Shown here: positions 1-5,572 of the stretch, piece after piece | Position numbering within the stretch: the first letter of the stretch is position 1 | How the letters are laid out: each line of letters begins with the position of its first letter | Assembly (NCBI GenBank): GCA_003517945.1 | Contig: DOZP01000020.1 | Span: 2,501 to 8,072 of the forward strand | Direction: 5' to 3' | DNA: 5,572 nucleotides | Origin: Porphyromonadaceae bacterium | GTDB lineage: Bacteria; Bacteroidota; Bacteroidia; Bacteroidales; Tannerellaceae | Translations under genes and position numbers: made by a program | Notes under the pieces: generated by a model | Told to the model about the DNA's origin: nothing | The model's database searches: none | The model's input: the letters and a program-made list of their open reading frames with translations, nothing else

Positions 1-1
1 A

Positions 2-385
2 GGTACAGCCGCTACTCCCTGCAACAGGTCTTACCCTAAATTTACCCTAAAATTGCAAGACGGGAAAACGTTGGGCGACTACGTAGGTATTTCGCTTGAC
101 ATGTACCTGGTAGACGGCAAAGGTGGCTGGGGCGACGGCATGCGAGTCGTGATTAACGGGCAAGAATTCAACTGCGGGCAGGGACCGTATAATTTCGGCT
201 GTCAAGATAACAAATGGGGAGAAATCTATATTACATTCCTGAAAGAAGGCGAAGCGTCGGGAGGCGGAAAAATAGCCATCCCCAACTCCATGAAGGATTT
301 GACCGAAATAGAAGTGGCTGTAGGTTCAGGTTCGGGCGAGTGGCACGCTTACGTCAAGAATATCAACCTCCATTGGAAAGCCGAA
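2..385 (+). other. Carbohydrate-binding-like beta-sandwich module in the GH10 protein
   Basis: This segment of the GH10 reading frame alternates short hydrophobic strands with Gly/Asp turns. Examples are YPKFTLKLQDGKTLGDY near 32-82, ISLDMYLVD, MRVVINGQEF and a closing strand AYVKNINLHW ending at 379. It has two close cysteines (173-175 and 200-202) and several aromatics that could contact sugar. It lies directly before the helix that leads to the GH10 acid/base strand, so it interrupts the barrel rather than preceding it. Bacteroides xylan-PUL GH10 enzymes are known to carry such inserted binding modules. The CBM family is not assigned here, and the module's left border lies outside the window. 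Confidence 0.6.
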
Positions 386-1117
386 GACACCGTCATTGAG
401 AAAACTCCCGAAGAGAAAAAGAATCTCTTGACGGAAGAACTGAACAAGTGGATCGGCGGTATGATAAACTCCGGCGGTGAGGCTGTAAACGCATGGAACA
501 TTATAGGTGAACCGCTTGACAAAACCACGGATGCCAACACCTTCGACTGGGGTGAGTACCTGGGCGATGTAGAATATGCACGCACAGCCGTGAAGCTGGC
601 TCGTGATACGGCGAAAGTTGCCCTTGACCTCTTCGTCGGCAACACGTTTAATCAAGCAGACGAAATGGGTCAAAAGGCCGATGAAATGATCGCGTTGGTA
701 AATGCCTGGGAAGCAGACAATGTGACTAAAATTGACGGATACAACATCATTCTCCATGCGGTTTATTCTAAAGACGCCACTCTCCAACATACCAATGAGG
801 GAATGATTACCCAATTGTTCGACAAATTGGCACAGACCGGCAAGCAGGTACGCGTATCCGACCTCAGCATGATGGTGGAGAATGCGGATGGTAATCTCAT
901 TCAAGCCGGCAGACTGACGGCCGACGAACGGACAGCCGCTGCCAACTATATGACCTTCATCATGAAAGAATACCGGAGGGCTATTGCGTCGGATAAGCAA
1001 TACGGTATTTCAATTTCGAGTATAACCGAGACAAGCACAGGTAATAAAGTTTGTCCCTGGACATCGGGATACAACCGCAACGGGATGTATGAAGGAATAG
1101 TTGAAGGCTTGAAATAG
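2..1117 (+). CDS. GH10 (endo-1,4-beta-xylanase family) protein, 5'-truncated by the window, with an altered active site
   Basis: The frame is open to the left edge, so the TTG at 53 is not the real start; 371 C-terminal residues are visible. The first ~125 residues are beta-rich and rich in Gly, Asp and aromatics, resembling a carbohydrate-binding module inserted in the GH10 fold. From about 410 the sequence follows GH10: a helix, then AWNIIGEP (494-517), matching the WDVVNEA acid/base motif with Glu retained at 509-511. IDGYNIILHA (731-760) matches the IDGIGxQxH strand, with His kept at 755-757. VRVSDLSM (848-871) matches the nucleophile motif ITELD but has Asp (860-862) instead of Glu. The usual WGxTD strand reads SSITE (1016-1030), losing the Trp. 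GH10 enzymes cleave beta-1,4-xylan backbones; this one may be weak, inactive or purely glycan-binding (inference). The gene converges on the SusCD-GH95 operon. The family call is firm, the activity is not. Confidence 0.85.
   Translation, partial: GTAATPCNRSYPKFTLKLQDGKTLGDYVGISLDMYLVDGKGGWGDGMRVVINGQEFNCGQGPYNFGCQDNKWGEIYITFLKEGEASGGGKIAIPNSMKDLTEIEVAVGSGSGEWHAYVKNINLHWKAEDTVIEKTPEEKKNLLTEELNKWIGGMINSGGEAVNAWNIIGEPLDKTTDANTFDWGEYLGDVEYARTAVKLARDTAKVALDLFVGNTFNQADEMGQKADEMIALVNAWEADNVTKIDGYNIILHAVYSKDATLQHTNEGMITQLFDKLAQTGKQVRVSDLSMMVENADGNLIQAGRLTADERTAAANYMTFIMKEYRRAIASDKQYGISISSITETSTGNKVCPWTSGYNRNGMYEGIVEGLK
31..51 (+). repeat. Short direct repeat, TTACCCTAAA twice, 11-bp period
   Basis: TTACCCTAAA occurs at 31-40 and again at 42-51, separated by one base, inside the GH10 coding frame. 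The period is not a multiple of three, so gain or loss of one unit would shift the frame. The present frame is open on both sides and encodes a plausible beta strand, so I see no sign that the gene is broken. It may be chance. Confidence 0.4.
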
Positions 1118-1179
1118 TCTTAAATCTCATAGAAATTACGGATTAAAAAGCCTTGCTTTTGCCGGATTGCCGGTGTAAT

Positions 1180-1211
1180 TTAGAGCCTGTTTAAATTTAA
1201 ACAGGCTCTAA
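1180..1211. terminator. Perfect 32-bp palindrome between convergent genes, possible bidirectional terminator
   Basis: The left arm TTAGAGCCTGTTTAAA (1180-1195) is the exact reverse complement of the right arm (1196-1211), with no spacer. As RNA either strand would fold into a stem of about 14 bp with a tight AAUU-type loop. It lies 62 bp past the GH10 stop and 5 bp past the GH95 stop, where both transcripts should end. Neither side has a strong T-tract, so it is not a textbook Rho-independent terminator. It could instead be a copy of a dispersed intergenic palindrome. The rest of the 1118-1216 gap shows nothing convincing. Confidence 0.6.
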
Positions 1212-1216
1212 GTGAT

Positions 1217-3781
1217 TTAATGGCAGGGGATTAGTTTGAAAATGTCGTTTTTTCCGGTTGGAAACGATGTCTCGTAATATGTCTTGCCGTTTGACTCAAC
1301 AGGCGTGGATCTTGTGATTTCTGTTTTTCCTTTCAGGACAATCACGGGTAGGGATGTTCGTATACGGCATGGTTTTCCGGCCATGGATTGCAGGGTCGCT
1401 TCCTGCAACCGGCAATCTGTCCAGCGACAGGATATTTCGAAATTTCCTCTTGCTTTCAGTCCGCTTACGGCGCCTTCGGGCCAGACATCGGGTAATGCCG
1501 GCAATAAGTGTATATAGCCCGCGTGGCTTTGCAGCAACATTTCGGTGACGCCTGCCGTATATCCGAAGTTGCCGTCAATCTGGAAAGGGGGATGCGCGTC
1601 CAGCATGCTTTTGTATAATCCGCCGCCTCCCATGGTGCTGCGGCCATTCCGGCTCTCTTTATCACGGCCAAACCCTACGGGATTGAATAGATTGCGTATG
1701 ATTTGATAAGCGTGGTTTCCATCCTGCAGACGCGCCCAGCAATTGATTTTCCATCCCATAGACCAGCCGGTAGCTTCGTCTCCGCGCAGGTTCAGGGATG
1801 TTTCCGCCGCTTTAAACAGTTCTCCGGTTTCCGGTGTGATCTGGTCTCCCGGATAAAGCCCGTACAGATGGGAGATATGACGGTGTTTAGGTTCCGCTTC
1901 TTTAAAATCATGCATCCATTCCTGTATTTGCCCGCGTTCTCCTATCCGGTAGGGTAAGAGGCGGGCCAGCTTTTCTTTTAATTCGTTCTGCAGGCCGGTA
2001 TCCGTATGAAGTATTCCGGATGCCCGGATCGTACGTGTAAATGTTTCGCGGATAATAGCCATATCCATCGTCGGACCCATACTTAAAGCCGCCCGTTCCC
2101 CTTTGTCGGTGATAAATGCGTTTTCCGGCGATACGCCCGCAGGGGTTACCAGATTGCCGTGACCATCGTCGATCAGCCAGTCGGCATAAAATTCGGCGGC
2201 GCCTTTCAGGATCGGATAGGCTTCGTTTTTCAGAAATTCCTCATCACCGGTGAACAGGTAATGTTCCCACAGGTGACTACTGTACCACCCCTGTACCATT
2301 GGCCAGAAAGAGGCCGTCGGCACGTTGTCGTTCGGCAATGATTCGCGCCAGATCGATGTGTTGTGATGGGCTACCCAGCCCCGGCGGTTATACATGTTCC
2401 GCGCCGTTTCGCGTCCGGTAACGGATAGTTCTTTTATCAGTCGAAACAGAGGGGCGTGGCATTCCGGAAGATTGGTGATTTCCGCGGGCCAGTAATTCAT
2501 TTCCGAATTAATGTTTTGCGTATAACCGCAGTTCCAGGGCGGAATCACTTCTTTATTCCACATTCCCTGCAGGTTAAGCGGCTGTCCGCCCGGACGCGAA
2601 CCGCTGATCATCAGGTAGCGGCCGAATTGGTATAACAGCGCGGCCAGGTCGGGATCCGGTTGTTCGGCAAAGCGGACGATACGTTCGTCGGTCGGCAGGT
2701 TTTTCTGCTCTTCCGCAGCGGGAAGACAGATGGATACCCGGTCGAAAAGCGATTTGTAATCATCCGTATGGCGCTTTTTCAATGTTCTGTAATCATATTT
2801 TAACGCGTTTGTCAGCAGGCTTGCCGTTTTTTCCGACGGATCAATCCCTTCCAGGCTCGGACTTTTGTCATATCCGTTAAAACTGGTCGCCAGCGCCATG
2901 ATAAGGTATACTTCGTTCGTATCATATATGCGCATTCCCTCCTCCGTTACTTCCACTTTTCCTTTTCCGGGAAAAACCGGTTCCAGCCGGGCTTCGAACA
3001 ACATCCCCTTATTGCCGATCTCTTCGCCATACAGTACGCGCTTGTCGAATTTACGTTTCCCGTCTTTGTCGTATAGTTCCGGATGTTTGTACCGATCGCC
3101 CCATGCTTCTATTTGTTCGAATGTGCGACGTTCCACATAGCCCGGCGCTTTTCCTTTGTATAGGAGTTGATTATTGGCCGCATGTTGTGACGCCGTAGGG
3201 TGCGGGCCGCCAAAGCGGAGGTTTACGTCTATTCCGGCCGGCCGGTCGCTTGTCAGCCGGATGATCATTACATGATCCGGATGGGAAGCGAAAATTTCAC
3301 GTGTATACGTCGCGCCGTCCTGTGTGAATGTTGTTTTGGCAATGGCTTCGGAAATGTTTAATTCTCTCCTGTATCCGGAAATTTCGCCGCTTCCGTTATT
3401 TTCAATGTACAAGTCGCCGAAAGGTTGGTAATACTGATGCAAACGACCCAGCCATTGCTTTGTTGCAATCTCGTTTGCTTTTCCGTATTCGCCGTTTTTG
3501 AGCAGGGAAACAACTTGCTCCAGCGATTCGGGAGTTACTTGTACGTCTTTGAAGATGACGGATGGCTCGCCGCTGTAAAGCGTATTTTCGTTCAACTGCA
3601 ATAATTCCTTGCCGGCGCCGCCGAATATCATGGCTCCCGCATGTCCGTTACCGATGGGGAGCGCATCATTCCAGTTCGTAGCCGGTTCGTCATACCAAAG
3701 CAGTAAAGATTCCTTTTTTTTCGGTCCGCAAGCCACCAGCAACAGGCTTAATGCGTAGAATAGTAGTAATTTAAGTTTCAT
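1217..3781 (-). CDS. GH95 family lipoprotein glycosidase (alpha-L-fucosidase or alpha-L-galactosidase)
   Basis: This is a complete 854-residue protein, a normal GH95 length. It starts with a lipoprotein signal, LSLLLVAC with Cys18 as the lipidated residue. The N-terminal beta-sandwich (about 27-270) opens with WNDALPIGNGHAGAMIFGG and LNENTLYSG, hallmarks of the family. The (alpha/alpha)6 barrel contains YTQNINSEMNYWPAE, SPENAF, HRHISHLYGLYPG and FQIDGNFGYTAG. By comparison with Bifidobacterium bifidum AfcA, Asn423 and Asn425 plus Asp736 form the inverting base system and Glu553 is the general acid; all are present. A small beta domain closes the protein after about 755. The family hydrolyses terminal alpha-1,2-L-fucose or alpha-L-galactose; which one cannot be read from the sequence. 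The residues after Cys18 (GPKKKES) are basic, so a periplasmic location is more likely than surface display (inference). It lies 52 bp downstream of susD on the same strand, separated by a hairpin. The ATG at 3781 has no Shine-Dalgarno, as is usual in Bacteroidetes. Confidence 0.95.
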   Translation of the reverse strand: MKLKLLLFYALSLLLVACGPKKKESLLLWYDEPATNWNDALPIGNGHAGAMIFGGAGKELLQLNENTLYSGEPSVIFKDVQVTPESLEQVVSLLKNGEYGKANEIATKQWLGRLHQYYQPFGDLYIENNGSGEISGYRRELNISEAIAKTTFTQDGATYTREIFASHPDHVMIIRLTSDRPAGIDVNLRFGGPHPTASQHAANNQLLYKGKAPGYVERRTFEQIEAWGDRYKHPELYDKDGKRKFDKRVLYGEEIGNKGMLFEARLEPVFPGKGKVEVTEEGMRIYDTNEVYLIMALATSFNGYDKSPSLEGIDPSEKTASLLTNALKYDYRTLKKRHTDDYKSLFDRVSICLPAAEEQKNLPTDERIVRFAEQPDPDLAALLYQFGRYLMISGSRPGGQPLNLQGMWNKEVIPPWNCGYTQNINSEMNYWPAEITNLPECHAPLFRLIKELSVTGRETARNMYNRRGWVAHHNTSIWRESLPNDNVPTASFWPMVQGWYSSHLWEHYLFTGDEEFLKNEAYPILKGAAEFYADWLIDDGHGNLVTPAGVSPENAFITDKGERAALSMGPTMDMAIIRETFTRTIRASGILHTDTGLQNELKEKLARLLPYRIGERGQIQEWMHDFKEAEPKHRHISHLYGLYPGDQITPETGELFKAAETSLNLRGDEATGWSMGWKINCWARLQDGNHAYQIIRNLFNPVGFGRDKESRNGRSTMGGGGLYKSMLDAHPPFQIDGNFGYTAGVTEMLLQSHAGYIHLLPALPDVWPEGAVSGLKARGNFEISCRWTDCRLQEATLQSMAGKPCRIRTSLPVIVLKGKTEITRSTPVESNGKTYYETSFPTGKNDIFKLIPCH

Positions 3782-3800
3782 AGTTATGCAATTTAAAAAG

Positions 3801-3831
3801 AATTTCCCACCTTTTGCAAAGGTGGGAAATT
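3801..3831 (-). terminator. Strong hairpin with T-tract between susD and the GH95 gene
   Basis: AATTTCCCACCTTT (3801-3814) pairs perfectly with 3818-3831, giving a 14-bp stem around a 3-base loop. Read on the - strand, the hairpin begins 2 bases after the susD stop and is followed at once by CTTTTTAAATT, a reasonable U-tract. This is the form of a Rho-independent terminator reading in the operon direction. The GH95 ATG lies only 19 bases beyond it. I see no Bacteroides-type promoter (TTTG ... TAnnTTTG) in the gap, so GH95 expression probably relies on readthrough or RNA processing. It may set a step-down in expression after susCD or protect the susCD mRNA 3' end. Confidence 0.75.
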
Positions 3832-3833
3832 TT

Positions 3834-5534
3834 CTATTTATATCCCGGATTTTGTTCGATTACTTCAAAAACATTCCGTTCGATTTCGGAATAAGGTATC
3901 GGCCACAAGTTGTGGTGATCTTCGATCGAAGCGCCTGTTTTCGGATTATAGCGTCGACTTCTGTCAACAAGTTTGCCCAGCCGGCACAACGTGACCATGC
4001 GGAGTTCTTCATAATAAAGCTCACGAAGGCGTTCATCCAGAATAAAGTCGATGTCTACCCGGTCCGCACTTATCGGAGCAGCGTGCGCTCTTGTACGGAT
4101 CGTATTGATATCGGCCGCAGCAGCGTTTTTGTCGCCCTTGTTCATGTAGGCTTCGGCGCGTAGCAGGTATGTTTCGGCCAGACGGAACATGTATTCGTCT
4201 TTATAATTGCTGTTGGCATTGTTTATCATCAGATATTCGCCGTAAGCCGTCATCAGAGGCTCTCCCGCGGAATTCACAGAGCGGAGATCTGCCGGGAAAT
4301 TACCTACACGCGAGAACTTGGTAATCAACGGAAACCAGTAACGGATCGGGTCGTCTATTGTCTGGGCATATCCGTCGGCAACAAGCCACTTGCCAAAGGC
4401 GGGAGAAGCCGGGTTGTCAATGATCAGATCATGGACAATGTTGTGTTCCGAATTGCGTATGTCGTTTTTATCATCCCATACTTCGTCGAAGAAATAGGTT
4501 GTTCCCTGCATCCATCCTACGCCACGGCCGCCTTTTACATCGGTGACTCCGGCAAAAGCGGTTGTTTTTACGGATTCGCCCGCATCATTCCGGGCTGTGA
4601 TCTGAAGATTCTGGTAATACGGAATGATACACCACGGCATGTTCCAGTCTGCAGAACCTACGTTCTGATATTCGTTTTGCAAGGCCCATAACGTTTCCGT
4701 ATTGCCGTTCGAAGTACGATTCTGATTGTTTAACCGGAATAAATCCCAGTATACGTCGCCCGGTTCGTTTCTGCGGGAACCGAATCGTTCCGTCATTAAA
4801 CCGGTAGCGGGATGATTGATCACTTCGCTTGCCACGCTGACGGCGTTGTCATAAAGCCCCAGTGAGATGTAAATTTCAGCCAGCAGATGTTGTGCGACCT
4901 GTTTATTTACTTTTCCGTCTTTTACCTGATCCACATCCGGTAATAAGGAAGCGGCTTCCTCCAGGTCTTTACGTATCTGTTCGTACGTTTCCGTACGGCT
5001 TGCGCGTACATAGTCGCGGCGCGGGGTCGTTACTTCCTCGAGTGAAAGCGGTACGCCGCCATACAGATGGCACAGGTTGCGGTAAGAATACGCCCTGAAG
5101 AATAATGCTTCGCCGCGGATTACGTCGGCTTCGGCTTCCGCAACCGATGTTCCGGGTAATCTGTCCAGAATCACATTTGCATTAGCTATAACTGTATATG
5201 TATTGTTCCATACATTGCTGACAACGCCGTAAGTCGGCACCATTACATTCTTATAGTCATTCAGTTTGGCCGGAGTATGATAATCCGTTGCATTGAATGC
5301 CAGATCCGTTGCATAATAAAAAGCCAGACGGCTATCCGGATCCATACTCCAAAGCGTGTAACGCACACGGTTATACAGATGGTTCAGCGAGAGTTGAAAC
5401 TGTGCGCTTGTTTCCATCGAATTTTCAGGAGAATAGATACTTAATGGTTTTTCTTCCAGAAATTTGCTTTCGTCGCAGGAAGAAACCGTGATCAGGCTTA
5501 TGATAAATATCAAACTATATTTTAGAGATTTCAT
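3834..5534 (-). CDS. SusD/RagB-family outer-membrane glycan-binding lipoprotein
   Basis: I chose the ATG at 5534 (566 residues). An in-frame TTG lies three codons upstream, but the ATG gives a compact lipoprotein signal, MKSLKYSLIFIISLITVSSC, with lipidated Cys20. The next residues, DESKFLEE, are acidic, as in Bacteroidetes lipoproteins exported to the cell surface. The N-terminal SusD-like half carries TPR-like helices: RGEALFFRAYSYRNLCHLYGG (about 140-160) and AQHLLAEIYISLGLYDNAV (about 214-232). The C-terminal RagB half has RLAETYLLRAEAYMNKGD (about 451-468), INTIRTRA, ILDERLRELYYEELRM and the family ending NLWPIPYSEIERN ... QNPGYK. SusD proteins cap the SusC transporter and hold oligosaccharides for import. 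The gene starts 14 bases after the stop of the SusC-like gene, the classic paired arrangement. No SusE-type binding protein follows; the next gene is GH95. The substrate cannot be told from this protein alone. Confidence 0.96.
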   Translation of the reverse strand: MKSLKYSLIFIISLITVSSCDESKFLEEKPLSIYSPENSMETSAQFQLSLNHLYNRVRYTLWSMDPDSRLAFYYATDLAFNATDYHTPAKLNDYKNVMVPTYGVVSNVWNNTYTVIANANVILDRLPGTSVAEAEADVIRGEALFFRAYSYRNLCHLYGGVPLSLEEVTTPRRDYVRASRTETYEQIRKDLEEAASLLPDVDQVKDGKVNKQVAQHLLAEIYISLGLYDNAVSVASEVINHPATGLMTERFGSRRNEPGDVYWDLFRLNNQNRTSNGNTETLWALQNEYQNVGSADWNMPWCIIPYYQNLQITARNDAGESVKTTAFAGVTDVKGGRGVGWMQGTTYFFDEVWDDKNDIRNSEHNIVHDLIIDNPASPAFGKWLVADGYAQTIDDPIRYWFPLITKFSRVGNFPADLRSVNSAGEPLMTAYGEYLMINNANSNYKDEYMFRLAETYLLRAEAYMNKGDKNAAAADINTIRTRAHAAPISADRVDIDFILDERLRELYYEELRMVTLCRLGKLVDRSRRYNPKTGASIEDHHNLWPIPYSEIERNVFEVIEQNPGYK

Positions 5535-5548
5535 AATGTACAAAATTT

Positions 5549-5572
5549 TTAAAATTCAAAATTCAAACCAAA
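5549..5572 (-). CDS. 3' end of a SusC-like TonB-dependent transporter gene (last seven codons)
   Basis: Read on the - strand from the right edge, the codons give F-G-L-N-F-E-F followed by TAA (5551-5549). Alternating hydrophobic residues ending in Phe are the signature of the last beta strand of outer-membrane barrels, and FGLNF-type endings are common in SusC proteins. The stop is 14 bases before the SusD start, the expected susC-susD spacing. The fragment is very short, so the call rests on this ending plus the invariant pairing of SusC with SusD. The rest of the gene, and presumably the operon promoter, lies beyond the window. Confidence 0.75.
   Translation of the reverse strand, partial: FGLNFEF

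Noticed and set aside
31..51. 11-bp near-tandem duplication as evidence of a frameshift in the GH10 gene
   Set aside because: The frame used downstream is also open upstream to the window edge. The other two + frames stop within the repeat, so the current frame appears to be the real one.
326..1000. 224-codon open frame on the - strand
   Set aside because: It lies wholly antisense to the GH10 coding frame, which has clear family motifs. Its translation has no recognisable domain and looks like a shadow.
1146..1160. AAAAGC/GCTTTT 6-bp hairpin after the GH10 stop as a terminator
   Set aside because: The stem is short and AT-rich with a 3-base loop. The 32-bp palindrome just downstream is a much stronger candidate.
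3786..4163. 125-codon open frame on the + strand
   Set aside because: It overlaps the conserved C-terminal part of susD and the hairpin on the opposite strand, with no recognisable protein features.
5535..5543. TTG at 5543 as the susD start
   Set aside because: The ATG at 5534 gives a typical compact lipoprotein signal. The TTG would add only three residues and has no supporting ribosome-binding signal.
5535..5572. ATTCAAAATTCAAA repeat upstream of susD as an operator or promoter
   Set aside because: It coincides with the last SusC codons and the short susC-susD gap, and no promoter elements are seen.

Overview
The window looks like part of a polysaccharide utilization locus (PUL) from a Bacteroidetes genome, probably a gut or rumen-type Bacteroidales. 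The reasons are a SusC-like tail followed by a SusD/RagB lipoprotein, a lipoprotein glycoside hydrolase directly downstream, AT-rich gene starts without Shine-Dalgarno sequences, and roughly balanced GC. The genus cannot be decided from the sequence.

Layout from left to right. (1) On the + strand, from the left edge to 1117, lies the C-terminal part of a GH10 (endo-xylanase family) protein. A beta-rich, carbohydrate-binding-like module sits before the acid/base motif, and several active-site residues depart from the GH10 consensus. Its start lies outside the window. (2) The convergent gap at 1118-1216 carries a perfect 32-bp palindrome (1180-1211) that could terminate both converging transcripts. 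(3) On the - strand, 3781-1217 encodes a complete 854-residue GH95 lipoprotein (alpha-L-fucosidase or alpha-L-galactosidase) with its catalytic residues intact. (4) The 52-bp gap at 3782-3833 holds a strong hairpin plus T-tract, reading in the operon direction. (5) On the - strand, 5534-3834 encodes a complete SusD-like surface lipoprotein. (6) At the right edge (5572-5549, - strand) are the last seven codons and stop of what is almost certainly the partner SusC-like TonB-dependent transporter.

How the parts probably work together: SusC and SusD bind and import an oligosaccharide across the outer membrane, and the GH95 enzyme removes terminal alpha-L-fucose or alpha-L-galactose. The GH10-like protein, if part of the same locus, points to a xylan-type backbone. 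Known complex-xylan PULs in Bacteroides contain both a GH10 with inserted binding modules and a GH95 alpha-L-galactosidase, so a decorated heteroxylan is a reasonable but unproven target. The least ordinary items are the degenerate GH10 active site and the intra-operon hairpin. I found no mobile element, CRISPR array, RNA gene or clearly new system.
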